Shown here: in pieces, positions 25,068 to 33,880 of the stretch
Layout: each line of letters starts with the position of its first letter
Numbering within the stretch: position 1 is the stretch's first letter
DNA from: Chloroflexota bacterium
GTDB taxonomy: Bacteria; Chloroflexota; Dehalococcoidia; JACPQK01
DNA length: 64,000 nt
NCBI GenBank assembly: GCA_016190505.1
Contig: JACPQM010000024.1
Span: 62,001 to 126,000 of the forward strand
Direction of reading: 5' to 3'
Made by a program: the position numbers and the translations under genes
Notes under the pieces: model-generated
Database searches by the model: none
Told to the model about the DNA's origin: nothing
The model's input: the letters and a program-made list of their open reading frames with translations, nothing else

Positions 25068-26417
25068 TTGAAAGTCACCGCTGAGCGCTTACCCGAGAGC
25101 CAGGTGTTGCTTACCATCGAGGCCGAGCCTGCCGAGTGGGAGGCAGCCCGCAACCGGGCGCTGAAAGAGCTCTCGGGCAAGGTTAACATCCCTGGCTTTC
25201 GCCGCGGCAAGACCCCGCTCCAACTGGTGGAACGGTTCCTGGGCCGCGAGACGGTGCTCAAAGAGGTTGCCGACGACCTGGTGCCTGAGCTCTACGAACG
25301 GGCGATCCAGCAGAACGGCCTCGAGCCCGTGGACCAGCCCCAGTTGGAGGTGGTGTCCACCGAGCCGCTTACAGTAAAGGCCACGGTGCCCATTAAGCCC
25401 ACAGTCACCCTGGGGGACTACTCCAAAATCGAGGTGGAGGAAGAGAAGCTGGAGGTCCCCGAGCTGGAGGTGGTGCGGGGTGTCGAGGCTGTCCGCGTGC
25501 GGCAGGCTCCCTGGCAGCCCTTCGGCAACCGGCCGGCCCACTACGGCGACACGGTGACTCTCAAGATAGAGGCCCGGGAGAACGGCGCCGTGCTGCTTGA
25601 CGAGGAGGCCTGGGAGTACCTCTTGTTGCCCGACAACGTCGCCCCCGTGCCCGGTTTTGCCAGGCAGATCGAAGGGCTGCTGCCCGGGGCCAGCAAGGAC
25701 TTCTCCCTCGCCTTCCCCGCCAACGACCCGCGCAAGCAGTTGGCGGGAAAGACTTTCACCTTCAGCGTGACGATAGTGGAGGCGAAGGAGAAGGCCCTGC
25801 CCGCTCTGGACGACGAGTTCGCCAAGGCTGCGGGCTTTGACTCCCTGGCCGCCCTCCGGGAGAAGGTGACTGCCGACGTGCGCTCTCAGGTGGACGCGGC
25901 GGCCAAGGCACGGTTCGAAGAGAAGGTGGTGGACGCTCTGGTGGCCCAGGCCAGGATCGAATACCCGCTGGCCATGGTGGAGCGCGAGATAGACCGCATG
26001 CTGCAAGACCAGGCCGACGAGTTGCGCCGGGGCCGGCTCAACCTGGATGACTACCTCAAGAGCATGAAGAAGACGGTGGACCAGTACCGCGCCGACCTGC
26101 GGGCGCCCGCGGAGCTGCGCCTCAAGCGGTCCCTGGCGCTGGCCAAGGTGACCGAGGCGGAGGGGGTCAAGGTGGGACCTGAAGAGGTTGACGCCGAGGT
26201 GCGTTATTGGTCTGAGCGGGCCGGTGAACAACTCGCCGAGGTGGGCAATGTGTTCGACAGGCCCGAGTTCCGCGACACCCTGGAGCGGCGGCTGGCGGTA
26301 AGGAAGACGGTGGACCTGCTCGTGGCCAAGGTGCGATCGCGCAGACAGCAGGTGGCCCCATCCGGCCTGGTATTGCCCGGCGGTGTGCAGTTACCCACCG
26401 CCGAAAAAGGAGGATAG
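25068..26417 (+). CDS. tig: Trigger factor
   Basis: 449 residues, close to the usual length. The N-terminal ribosome-binding signature GFRRGKTP is present; a middle PPIase-like domain ([11 protein letters not shown]...[14 protein letters not shown]) and a helical C-terminal chaperone domain follow. It binds nascent chains at the ribosomal exit by L23, which is encoded later in this window. The start is TTG 25068 with AGAAGGGAG upstream; a TATAAT at 25038-25043 is a likely -10. It is first in tig-clpP-clpX, an arrangement widely conserved in bacteria. Confidence 0.95.
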   Translation: MKVTAERLPESQVLLTIEAEPAEWEAARNRALKELSGKVNIPGFRRGKTPLQLVERFLGRETVLKEVADDLVPELYERAIQQNGLEPVDQPQLEVVSTEPLTVKATVPIKPTVTLGDYSKIEVEEEKLEVPELEVVRGVEAVRVRQAPWQPFGNRPAHYGDTVTLKIEARENGAVLLDEEAWEYLLLPDNVAPVPGFARQIEGLLPGASKDFSLAFPANDPRKQLAGKTFTFSVTIVEAKEKALPALDDEFAKAAGFDSLAALREKVTADVRSQVDAAAKARFEEKVVDALVAQARIEYPLAMVEREIDRMLQDQADELRRGRLNLDDYLKSMKKTVDQYRADLRAPAELRLKRSLALAKVTEAEGVKVGPEEVDAEVRYWSERAGEQLAEVGNVFDRPEFRDTLERRLAVRKTVDLLVAKVRSRRQQVAPSGLVLPGGVQLPTAEKGG

Positions 26418-26421
26418 CCCA

Positions 26422-27036
26422 GTGCAGCGCAGCAGCGACATCATCCCCATGGTTATTGAGAGCGGTGCTCGTGGAGAGAGGGCATTTGACATTTACTCCT
26501 TGCTGCTCAAGGAGCGGATTGTTTTCTTGGGCACTCCCATTGGCGACCAGGTAGCCAACGTGATCATTGCCCAGCTACTTTACTTGGACCGGGAGGACCC
26601 GGAGAAAGACGTTAGCCTCTATATCAACTGTCCGGGGGGTGTGATCAGCGCTGGGCTGGCCATATACGACACCATCCAGCTTGTGCGCTGCGACGTATCT
26701 ACCATTTGTGTGGGGCTGGCCGCCAGCATGGGCACGGTGCTGCTGGCCGCCGGGACCAGGGGCAAGCGCTTTGCGCTGCCTAATGCCACCATCCACATGC
26801 ACCAGCCCATGGGTGGCGCCCAGGGCCAGGCCGCGGATATTGCCATTGCCGCCCAGGAGATCCTGCGCATGCAGCGCAAGATCAACGAGATACTGTCCAA
26901 GCATACCGGCCAGCCCATAGAGAGGGTGCGTAGCGACACCGACCGGGACTTTTACATGACGCCAGAGCAGGCCAAGGAGTATGGGCTGGTTGACGAGATA
27001 CTTGCGGAGTCAAAGAAGCTGACAGCCGTATCATAG
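26422..27036 (+). CDS. clpP: ATP-dependent Clp protease proteolytic subunit
   Basis: 204 residues. The catalytic triad is Ser102 (GLAASMG), His127 (IHMHQP) and Asp176 (SDTDRDFYM), spaced as in the E. coli enzyme. It forms a tetradecameric chamber served by ClpX (next gene) and probably ClpC (39734). GTG 26422 is chosen because AAAGGAGGA lies eight nt upstream; this leaves four nt after the tig stop. Confidence 0.97.
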   Translation: MQRSSDIIPMVIESGARGERAFDIYSLLLKERIVFLGTPIGDQVANVIIAQLLYLDREDPEKDVSLYINCPGGVISAGLAIYDTIQLVRCDVSTICVGLAASMGTVLLAAGTRGKRFALPNATIHMHQPMGGAQGQAADIAIAAQEILRMQRKINEILSKHTGQPIERVRSDTDRDFYMTPEQAKEYGLVDEILAESKKLTAVS

Positions 27037-27057
27037 ATTGGAAATAGGTGGAAAGAC

Positions 27058-28335
27058 GTGAGCCAGAACCGGAGTACACCAACTTATAGCTGTTCCTTCT
27101 GTGGTCGCAGCCAGCGCGAAGTAAAGCGCCTGGTCGCCGGACCCAAGGGTGTTTACATCTGTGACCAGTGCGTTGATGCCTGCCGGCGCATAATAGACGA
27201 TGAGGCGCCCAAGGCTCCTACGGCGCCGGCGCCGGTTATGCGCATCCCCAACCCCAAGCGCATCTACGACCAGCTTTGCGAGTATGTGGTGGGCCAGGAC
27301 CGCGCCAAGAGAGTGCTCAGCGTGGCTGTGTACAACCACTACAAACGCGTCCTCAAGCAGTCCAAGGCCGGTGACGTGGAGCTCCAGAAGAGCAACATCC
27401 TCCTTGTTGGCCCTACAGGCAGCGGGAAGACGCTAATGGCCCAGACGCTGGCCCGGATCCTGGACGTACCCTTCTCCATATCTGATGCCACTTCCCTGAC
27501 CGAGGCTGGCTACGTTGGCGAGGATGTGGAGAACATCCTGCTACGCCTGGTGCAGGCCGCTGACTACGACGTATCCAAAGCGGAACGGGGCATCATCTAC
27601 ATTGATGAGGTGGACAAGATCGCTCGTAAGGGCGCCAACCCCTCCATCACGCGAGACGTCTCCGGCGAAGGGGTGCAGCAGGGATTGCTCAAGATCCTTG
27701 AGGGGTGCTCCGCCGCCGTGCCACCCCAGGGAGGGCGTAAGCACCCATACCAGGAGTTCATCCAGATAAATACAGCCAACATTCTGTTCATCTGTGGGGG
27801 CACCTTCGAGGGGCTCGACGAGATCGTGAGCTTCCGGCTGGGCCGGAAGACTCTGGGCTTCAAGTCCGGCGCTGAACACGAGGACCCGCCGGCCTTGGCC
27901 CGGCTGTTGGGGGACGTGACGCCCGATGACCTCATGAACTTCGGCCTGATCCCTGAGTTCGTGGGCCGTTTGCCCATGTTGGTGACCTTGGATGCCCTGG
28001 ACAAGCCGGCGCTTGTGCGGGTGCTCACCGAGCCCAGGAACGCTCTGGTCAAACAGTACGAGCGTCTCTTCGCCCTTGACAAAGTGGATCTGGTGTTCAA
28101 CCCCGATTCTCTGGAGGCGGCCGCCGACGAGGCCCTGCACCACCGCATCGGTGCTCGCGGCCTGCGCGCCATCATCGAGGAAGTGCTCCTGGACGTAATG
28201 TTCGAGATACCGTCCCTCAAGGGCGTGCGCCGCTGCGTCATCAACGCCGATACGGTCATCAAACGCCAGCGCCCCCTGCTCCTCACCGAGTCAGGCCAGG
28301 TGGTTGCCGCCGAGCCGGAGAAGGAATCGGCATAG
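27058..28335 (+). CDS. clpX: ATP-dependent Clp protease ATP-binding subunit ClpX
   Basis: 425 residues. The N-terminal C4 zinc domain has Cys12, 15, 35 and 38. The AAA+ core has Walker A GPTGSGKT at 118-125, the Walker B segment IIYIDEVD near residue 180, and the C-terminal sensor 2 region ([23 protein letters not shown]). It unfolds tagged substrates for ClpP. GTG 27058 is 22 nt after the clpP stop. Confidence 0.97.
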   Translation: MSQNRSTPTYSCSFCGRSQREVKRLVAGPKGVYICDQCVDACRRIIDDEAPKAPTAPAPVMRIPNPKRIYDQLCEYVVGQDRAKRVLSVAVYNHYKRVLKQSKAGDVELQKSNILLVGPTGSGKTLMAQTLARILDVPFSISDATSLTEAGYVGEDVENILLRLVQAADYDVSKAERGIIYIDEVDKIARKGANPSITRDVSGEGVQQGLLKILEGCSAAVPPQGGRKHPYQEFIQINTANILFICGGTFEGLDEIVSFRLGRKTLGFKSGAEHEDPPALARLLGDVTPDDLMNFGLIPEFVGRLPMLVTLDALDKPALVRVLTEPRNALVKQYERLFALDKVDLVFNPDSLEAAADEALHHRIGARGLRAIIEEVLLDVMFEIPSLKGVRRCVINADTVIKRQRPLLLTESGQVVAAEPEKESA

Positions 28336-28489
28336 GGGGGCTGTGCGGAAGAATCGCCCTGTGTGGGCGACTTAGGGCGTTGGCAACCTGCGACGCAGGC
28401 GCGGCACGACTCGGACGGTGGCGTGGGGTCAGGATGTGTTAGAATGAGCGACGCTGCTTCTCACGTAAGGCTGGCGTCAGGAGGTTGTC

Positions 28490-28696
28490 ATGGAGGGAAC
28501 AGGGCCAATAATCGCTGAAGAGTTGGAGAAGGCCATGCTCGACTTTGAGAACAAGCATCCTGTACTGGATGCTGCGATGAAGCTGGTTGGGATGACCATT
28601 GCCGACTACGAACGTGCCCTTCGCTCGACTTTCACCGATACGACAATAACGACTAACACCACCCGGTGGCTGGGTAACCATGGCGACTTGGGATGA
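28490..28696 (+). CDS. Small hypothetical protein upstream of the Clp-fold proteinase
   Basis: 68 residues, mostly acidic helix (IIAEELEKAMLDFENKHPVLDAAMKLVG). ATG 28490 has a good AGGAGG site. Its stop overlaps the start of the proteinase gene by 17 nt, so the two are translated together. No family is recognised. The G+C content drops here relative to clpX. Confidence 0.6.
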   Translation: MEGTGPIIAEELEKAMLDFENKHPVLDAAMKLVGMTIADYERALRSTFTDTTITTNTTRWLGNHGDLG

Positions 28697-29738
28697 AGTT
28701 CGGCTTGAGATCGAGCGCAGGACTCGGGAGGCACGTGGTGAGGGGCAGCAGGACGTAGTCCGCAGAGAAAAGATACAGCGCGTTGAGGGCGTTACGAAGC
28801 GCCCTCTTATTGTGTACGCGACGGACTTTCTGGACCAGGCGAAGGTCGGCGTGGTTGGGCTATCAGGGGTGTCCATAGGATTGGATGACAAGAAGGCGTT
28901 CATTCAAGCTACGAGCGACGTGCCGCATGGTCCTCTGGATATCCTGCTCCATAGTCCTGGCGGGTCTCCTACAGCGGCGGAGTCAATCGTTCACTTGCTG
29001 CGCTCCTCTTACAAGCCGATTCGGTTCATAATACCTGACATCGCCAAGAGCGCCGCCACCATGTTGGCGTTATCAGGGGACGAGATTCTGATGGACGCTA
29101 GGGCGGAGCTAGGACCCATTGATCCGCAACTGATTCTTTCGAGGGAGGGACGTGTCATAGTTGCACCTGCCCAAGCAGTAATCGACCAATTCGAGCGAGC
29201 GCATGCTGAACTCGTGGCCAATCCGAACCGTGTAATCGCCTGGATGCCCATATTGCGGGAGTATGGGCCGGCCCTTCTTGAAGAATGTCACAAGGCAATT
29301 GCCTTGGCCAAACAACTGGCCTCAGATTGGCTAGCTGGCTACATGTTTGCCAATGACCCAGAGGGCGCCAGGAAAGCAAACGTAGTTGCTGACTACCTAG
29401 GGGATCACAACAACTTCAAATCCCATGGCAGGCGTGTGGGCCTAGAGCAACTCGAGCAACTGGGGGTTGGGTTAAAGGCTTATGACCTGCAACGGTTTGA
29501 TCCCACTCTCCATGAAGCACTCATGGATCTGTACTGGTCAATAGATATCACTTTCAATAACACCCACGCGTTTAAGATTGTGGAACACAGGAGTGGAAGT
29601 GCCTACATCCAGTCCGCTCGACCGCAGATTGTGCAATTGAGACCACCACAATCCCCAACTCAGCCCACACCCCAGCCTGATCGACCGGTAGTGCCACAAG
29701 GCCGAGCGGAGCGCCGAAGGCAGAAGTTCGGCAGATAG
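28680..29738 (+). CDS. SDH-family Clp-fold serine proteinase
   Basis: 352 residues of the serine dehydrogenase proteinase family (SDH_sah), related to SppA and ClpP. HSPGGSPTAAE (about 91-101) matches the oxyanion-hole strand, and AKSAATMLALSGDEILMD carries the likely nucleophile Ser124. AELGPIDPQ is the following family motif. The C-terminal 40 residues are Pro/Gln-rich and end in a basic tail. No signal peptide or membrane segment is seen, so it is cytoplasmic. Its base composition (about half G+C in a 60-nt sample, 28861-28920) contrasts with clpX and the hydratase, suggesting acquisition. Confidence 0.8.
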   Translation: MATWDEVRLEIERRTREARGEGQQDVVRREKIQRVEGVTKRPLIVYATDFLDQAKVGVVGLSGVSIGLDDKKAFIQATSDVPHGPLDILLHSPGGSPTAAESIVHLLRSSYKPIRFIIPDIAKSAATMLALSGDEILMDARAELGPIDPQLILSREGRVIVAPAQAVIDQFERAHAELVANPNRVIAWMPILREYGPALLEECHKAIALAKQLASDWLAGYMFANDPEGARKANVVADYLGDHNNFKSHGRRVGLEQLEQLGVGLKAYDLQRFDPTLHEALMDLYWSIDITFNNTHAFKIVEHRSGSAYIQSARPQIVQLRPPQSPTQPTPQPDRPVVPQGRAERRRQKFGR

Positions 29739-29748
29739 GGAAGAGCTT

Positions 29749-30528
29749 ATGCCTGTTATTCTCTATGAGGTCAGGGACCATATCGCCTTCATCACCATCA
29801 ACCGTCCCGAGGTGATGAATGCCTTGAACAGGGAAGCCTGGGAGGGGTTGGCGCACGCCTGGGAGCGTGTGCGGGATGACCCCGAGGTGCGCTCGGCCAT
29901 CGTGACCGGGGCGGGGGACAAAGCCTTCTCCGCCGGCGCTGACCTCAAAGAGATGGCCCGGCTCGATGCCGAGACCGGACAGGGTGAGGCCACCTCCCGG
30001 CGCTGGTCCGACGCGCTGACCGCCGTCGAGGTGTGGAAGCCCATCATCGCCGCCATAAACGGCTATTGCCTGGCTGGCGGCATGGAGTTCGCCCTGATGT
30101 GTGACTTCCGTATCGCCGCCGAGCACGCCACCTTTGCCCTCACCGAGGTGACCATCGGTGGCATCCCGGGCACGGGCGGCGCCCAGCGCCTGGTGCGCCT
30201 GGTCCCCTTCACCCACGCCTTGGAGCTGCTCATGGTGGGCGACCGCATCAGCGCCCAAGAGGCTTTCCGCATCGGCCTGGTGAACCAGGTTGTTCCCCAG
30301 TCCCAGCTCATGCCCAGGGCCGAGGCCCTGGCCCGCCGCCTCAACCGCAACGCGCCTCTATCGGTCCAGGCGGTGAAAGAAGCGGCCTACAGAGGCCTGG
30401 AGATGTCCCTGCCGCAGGGCCTGCGTATGGAAGGGTTGTTGCTGGAGAAACTCCAGCACACCGAGGATAACCGGGAAGGCCCGCGCGCCTTCGTGGAGAA
30501 GCGCCCCCCCGTGTTCAAGGGGAGATGA
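29749..30528 (+). CDS. Enoyl-CoA hydratase/isomerase family protein
   Basis: 259 residues with the crotonase fold. The CoA-binding segment FSAGADLKEMARLD, oxyanion glycine in AGGMEFALMCD and the catalytic glutamates Glu113 and Glu133 (TEVTIGGIPGTGGAQRL) are present. This fits a true 2-enoyl-CoA hydratase acting in fatty acid or aromatic degradation. It starts at ATG 29749, 10 nt after the proteinase gene. The lack of other beta-oxidation genes nearby leaves the pathway open. Confidence 0.9.
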   Translation: MPVILYEVRDHIAFITINRPEVMNALNREAWEGLAHAWERVRDDPEVRSAIVTGAGDKAFSAGADLKEMARLDAETGQGEATSRRWSDALTAVEVWKPIIAAINGYCLAGGMEFALMCDFRIAAEHATFALTEVTIGGIPGTGGAQRLVRLVPFTHALELLMVGDRISAQEAFRIGLVNQVVPQSQLMPRAEALARRLNRNAPLSVQAVKEAAYRGLEMSLPQGLRMEGLLLEKLQHTEDNREGPRAFVEKRPPVFKGR

Positions 30529-30570
30529 CGGGCTTCAGGCTCCGGGCTTCGGGCTGCGGGGGTGGGGTGC

Positions 30571-30604
30571 CCCCTCTCCCTTTGGGAGAGGGTTAGGGTG
30601 AGGG
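30571..30604. repeat. Dispersed palindromic repeat, family A
   Basis: CCCTCTCCCTTTGGGAGAGGG followed by GTGAGGG; same pattern as 3518-3587 and 47481-47582. Confidence 0.65.
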
Positions 30605-30662
30605 CAACGTTGCTGCGCCCTGGGCGTGGGCGTAGTGCCGGGATTGTGTTGAGGCCAGGCGC

Positions 30663-31511
30663 GTGACCACAGTATCCAGTGCCAGGCGTACCCTGGAGTT
30701 TGGTTCTGGCAAGCCGACCATCCTTATCGGGGAGCGTATCAACCCGACGGGACGTAGGAAGCTGGCCGATTCCCTTGCCCGGGGCGATTTTGAGGTGCTC
30801 CTCTCCGAGGCCAAACGCCAGGTGGAAGCCGGCGCCGATGTGCTGGATGTCAACGTCTACGTCGAGGGAGGCGATGAGCCGTCCTTGCTCCGCGAGGCGG
30901 TCACCCGGCTCATGGAGGCGGTGGATGTCCCCCTGTGCCTGGACTCGGCCAACCCGGAGGCCCTGGAGGTGGCGCTGGCCGCCTACTCGGGGCGGGCACT
31001 GGTCAACTCCGTGACCGGCGAGGACCAGTCGCTGGCAGTGGTGCTGCCTCTGGTCAAGCGCTACCAGGCAGTGATTGTCGCGTTGCCCCTGGACGAGGGG
31101 GGCATACCAACCGACGCTGGACTCCGCCTGCACATCGCCCGGCGCATCGTCGAAGCGGCGGCCGGGCACGGAATCCCGAGCACCGACATTGTGATTGACT
31201 GCTTGGCCACGGCCGCCGCGGTAGACCCCAGGGCGGCCAGCGTGGCCCTGGAGACCGTGCGCCTTGTCTCCACCGAACTGGGCGTCAACACGCTGCTGGG
31301 CGTCAGCAATGTGTCCTTCGGGCTGCCCGGCCGCGGGGCCATAAACGCCTGCTTCGCGGGTCAGGCCATCGCCGCCGGGCTGACCTGCGCCATCGTCGAC
31401 CCGACGGACCCGGGCGTGGTCCAGGCGGTCGTCGCGGCTGACCTGCTGGCCGGCCGGGACGAGTACGGCCGGCGCTACCTGGCGCACTACCGCAAGGGTC
31501 ACACGAAGTAG
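30663..31511 (+). CDS. Pterin-binding methyltransferase (methyltetrahydrofolate:corrinoid type)
   Basis: 282 residues from GTG 30663. It has a dihydropteroate-synthase-like TIM barrel: GERINPTGRRKL, EAGADVLDVNVY, PLCLDSANPEAL and LVNSVTGE are the pterin-site motifs of AcsE/MetH-type methyltransferases. It would move a methyl group between methyltetrahydrofolate and a corrinoid protein; no corrinoid protein gene is adjacent. Codons 235-277 lie in a 129-bp segment repeated at 33659, so the present 3' end (YRKGHTK) may have arrived with the downstream cassette. Confidence 0.87.
   Translation: MTTVSSARRTLEFGSGKPTILIGERINPTGRRKLADSLARGDFEVLLSEAKRQVEAGADVLDVNVYVEGGDEPSLLREAVTRLMEAVDVPLCLDSANPEALEVALAAYSGRALVNSVTGEDQSLAVVLPLVKRYQAVIVALPLDEGGIPTDAGLRLHIARRIVEAAAGHGIPSTDIVIDCLATAAAVDPRAASVALETVRLVSTELGVNTLLGVSNVSFGLPGRGAINACFAGQAIAAGLTCAIVDPTDPGVVQAVVAADLLAGRDEYGRRYLAHYRKGHTK
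31365..31493 (+). repeat. Left 129-bp direct repeat (in the methyltransferase 3' end)
   Basis: Identical to 33659-33787 except at 31396 (T versus C) and 31488 (T versus C). Sequences diverge abruptly outside both ends. The two copies bracket the DUF5131/TcmP cassette. Confidence 0.95.
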
Positions 31512-31561
31512 CTCTACCGCACCAATGTGACAGCATCAAGGCAACCTGCCCGAAAGGGCTC

Positions 31562-31591
31562 TTGACTTGACTAGAACGCATGCTCTATATT
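31562..31591 (+). promoter_or_regulatory. Promoter of the DUF5131-TcmP operon
   Basis: TTGACT (31562-31567), an 18-nt spacer and TATATT (31586-31591), all inside the cassette, so the two genes do not depend on the host gene's transcription. Confidence 0.6.
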
Positions 31592-31617
31592 GGGCGCCGA
31601 CAGGAGATCACTGGTGA

Positions 31618-32433
31618 ATGGCTGACAGATCGGCGATCGAATGGACTGACGCCACTTGGAACCCAGTCACGGGATGCACCAAGATTAGCCCCGGGTGTGC
31701 GCATTGCTATGCCGAGGCTATGACCATTCGCTTCGGGAGGGGCAAGCCGTTCCTCCCTGGGAGGTCGGAGATCAAGCTGCACCCCGGCCGGCTCCGCTTG
31801 CCTCTTACATGGAAAGCCCATCGCCGGATCTTCGTAAACAGCATGAGTGACTTGTTCCATGGCGAAGTGCCTATTGCTTTCGTTCGTCAGGTGTTTGACG
31901 TGATGGCTCAGGGGCACCAACACGTGTTCCAGATTCTTACAAAGCGCCATGAGCAACTACGAGCGTTGGCGCATGAGCTTGACTGGCCGCAACACGTTTG
32001 GATAGGCGTGTCGGTGGAAGACCAGTATTGGGCTGATCAGCGCATTCCGTGTCTCGCCGCCGTTCCTGCGGGAGTCCGATTCCTGTCTGTCGAGCCGCTC
32101 TTGGAGAAGGTTGACCTGCGGCCCTATTTGAAAGACCTTCAATGGGTCATCGTGGGTGGCGAGAGCGGGCCAAAAGCCAGGCCCATGGACCCGGATTGGG
32201 TTCGCCGGATTCGTGATGACTGTTCGGTGGCTGGCGTACCCTTCTTTTTCAAGCAATGGGGAGGTAGGACGTGCAAGGCGGGTGGGCGGATGCTGGACGG
32301 CAGAACTTTCGACGAGATGCCTGAGCTGGCTGGCACGTCGGCTAATAAGACCAACGTTGCCCCGGCGCACCAGGGGAACCCCGCCCCTGTCAGCGACATG
32401 ACGCTAGCCCCCAGGTTCGGAGCAGTTGGTTGA
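31618..32433 (+). CDS. DUF5131 (phage Gp37/Gp68-like) three-cysteine protein
   Basis: 271 residues. The N-terminus IEWTDATWNPVTGCTKISPG carries Cys20, followed by Cys27 and Cys30 in GCAHCYAEAM, giving C-x6-C-x2-C. This resembles a radical SAM cluster site with altered spacing. LSVEPLLEKV, WVIVGGESGPKARPM and PFFFKQWG are conserved in the phage Gp37/Gp68 family. The biochemical role is not established that I know of. AGGAG precedes ATG 31618. Its TGA overlaps the TTG start of tcmP, so the two proteins are produced together, as expected for the three-Cys-motif protein and its partner. Confidence 0.82.
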   Translation: MADRSAIEWTDATWNPVTGCTKISPGCAHCYAEAMTIRFGRGKPFLPGRSEIKLHPGRLRLPLTWKAHRRIFVNSMSDLFHGEVPIAFVRQVFDVMAQGHQHVFQILTKRHEQLRALAHELDWPQHVWIGVSVEDQYWADQRIPCLAAVPAGVRFLSVEPLLEKVDLRPYLKDLQWVIVGGESGPKARPMDPDWVRRIRDDCSVAGVPFFFKQWGGRTCKAGGRMLDGRTFDEMPELAGTSANKTNVAPAHQGNPAPVSDMTLAPRFGAVG

Positions 32434-33542
32434 CTGCCCCTAGGACCACAATCTGGGACCTCGAAGCGCATTCCCGTGCCAAGCACGACATATTGGGGCG
32501 CTACCTGCAATCGTGGGTGCCGATACTGGCCCAAGGTGGCTTCCCAGAACTAGCATACATAGACGGATTCGCCGGCCCAGGGCGGTACTCGAAAGGCGAA
32601 GACGGATCTCCGATCATTGCTTTGAAGGCGGCGCTAGAAAACGCCGACCGAATAGGGTCTAAGGTGACATTCCTTTTCGTCGAGGAGCGCGAAGATCGAG
32701 CCGCGACACTGCAAGACATCGTAGACGAGATGAGGACCGAGATTCCCACGCGGTTCACGGTCAAAGTCGAAGGTGGCAGGACATTCGAGCAGGCGGCTAG
32801 AGCGTTTCTAATGCAGTATACCGAGCAAGGGACCCCACCCCCACCTACGTTTGCTTTCATAGATCCCTTTGGATGGACGGGCATTCCCTTTTCCCTCGTT
32901 GAAGCGATCCTGTCCTATCGCAGTTGTGAGGTACTCGTAACGTTCATGTACGAGGAAATCAACCGGTTCATAGGGCACCCTGACCAGGCAGGCAATTTCG
33001 ACTCGTTCTTCGGGACCACGGAATGGCGTACGGCCATAGCACTTGCCACTTCCAGGGACCGTAACAGGTACTTGCACAACCTGTACTTGAACCAACTGAG
33101 ACAGTCTGCCAAGGCGCAGTACGCAAGGTCCTTCGAAATGCGTAACGACAGGGATGTGGCGGACTACTACCTCTTCTACGCTACCAACAGTATGCTTGGC
33201 CTAAAGAAGATGAAGGAATCGATGTGGCGGGTTGATCCATCTGGCGAGTTCACATTCTCCGACGTCACCGATCCGCGCCAGTTGGTGCTCTTTGCCAAGG
33301 AGCCGCAATTCGATATCTTGCGCCCACGGATCGTGGAACGTTTTCGCGGTCGCGAGGTTATGGTGCGGGATGTTGAGGAGTTTGTGGTTGCCGAGACCGC
33401 TTTCAGAGAGACACACTACAAAAGACAGGTGCTCAGGCAGATGGAGCTTGCCACGCCCCCCCTTCTGTTTCCTGTAGATCCTCCGCCCAATAGGGCTCCA
33501 GGTACGTACCCGGATCCAAAGCAGAGAATCCGCTTCGCTTGA
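32430..33542 (+). CDS. tcmP: Three-Cys-motif partner protein TcmP
   Basis: 370 residues from TTG 32430, overlapping the DUF5131 stop. The N-terminal pattern AKHDILGRYLQSWVPIL and YIDGFAGPGRYSKGEDGSP is the TcmP family signature. DGFAGPG resembles motif I, and FIDPFGW resembles motif IV, of class I SAM-dependent methyltransferases of the nucleic-acid-modifying kind, so a DNA or RNA methyltransferase fold is inferred. The C-terminal third (KQVLRQMELATPPLLFP) is unassigned. No nuclease motif is seen. Confidence 0.82.
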   Translation: MTAPRTTIWDLEAHSRAKHDILGRYLQSWVPILAQGGFPELAYIDGFAGPGRYSKGEDGSPIIALKAALENADRIGSKVTFLFVEEREDRAATLQDIVDEMRTEIPTRFTVKVEGGRTFEQAARAFLMQYTEQGTPPPPTFAFIDPFGWTGIPFSLVEAILSYRSCEVLVTFMYEEINRFIGHPDQAGNFDSFFGTTEWRTAIALATSRDRNRYLHNLYLNQLRQSAKAQYARSFEMRNDRDVADYYLFYATNSMLGLKKMKESMWRVDPSGEFTFSDVTDPRQLVLFAKEPQFDILRPRIVERFRGREVMVRDVEEFVVAETAFRETHYKRQVLRQMELATPPLLFPVDPPPNRAPGTYPDPKQRIRFA

Positions 33543-33628
33543 AGGCTGGGTGGCAACTACAGGCTCCTGCCCCTGGGCCGGACCTTGTCTTGCGCCTAGC
33601 GTGTCCGTTGGTTTAGCGGGTTCACAAC

Positions 33629-33805
33629 ATGTCCAAGATGGTGAAGGCGAGTGACCGCGCCATCGCCGCCGGGCTGACCTGCGCCATCGCCGACCCGACG
33701 GACCCGGGCGTGGTCCAGGCGGTCGTCGCGGCTGACCTGCTGGCCGGCCGGGACGAGTACGGCCGGCGCTACCTGGCGCACCACCGCCGCACCCACCCGC
33801 GGTAG
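33629..33805 (+). pseudogene. Orphan 3' end of the methyltransferase gene
   Basis: A frame of 58 codons: ten unrelated codons from ATG 33629, then 48 codons matching the C-terminus of the methyltransferase at 30663 (AIAAGLTCAIADPTDPG...RRYLAHHRRTHPR). No ribosome binding site precedes it. It is probably the displaced original end of the host gene, left when the cassette inserted. Confidence 0.8.
33659..33787 (+). repeat. Right 129-bp direct repeat
   Basis: Partner of 31365-31493, 127 of 129 identical; see the cassette entry. Confidence 0.95.
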
Positions 33806-33806
33806 A

Positions 33807-33836
33807 TTGAAGGCGACCCACCCGCCGGGGTAGAAT
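33807..33836 (+). promoter_or_regulatory. Promoter of the ABC exporter-nitrilase operon
   Basis: TTGAAG (33807-33812), an 18-nt spacer and TAGAAT (33831-33836), starting two nt after the orphan gene fragment. A start near 33843 fits the GTG at 33881. Confidence 0.5.
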
Positions 33837-33880
33837 GGCGGCGTGGGCAAATGCCTGAGGTGTTCGCCGGAGGCGGTGGG

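Larger units (their letters stand above)
31494..33658 (+). mobile_element. DUF5131-TcmP cassette between direct repeats
   Basis: About 2.2 kb with only two genes and their own promoter, lying between two 129-bp copies of the host gene's 3' end. Its G+C is visibly lower than the flanks (32 of 60 bases in a sample at 33121-33180). No integrase, transposase or terminal inverted repeat is seen. The architecture resembles integration into a gene 3' end that leaves the target gene functional. Confidence 0.7.

Noticed and set aside
31361-33800. CRISPR-like or tandem array interpretation of the 129-bp repeat
   Set aside because: Only two copies, 2.2 kb apart, both coding for the same protein end.
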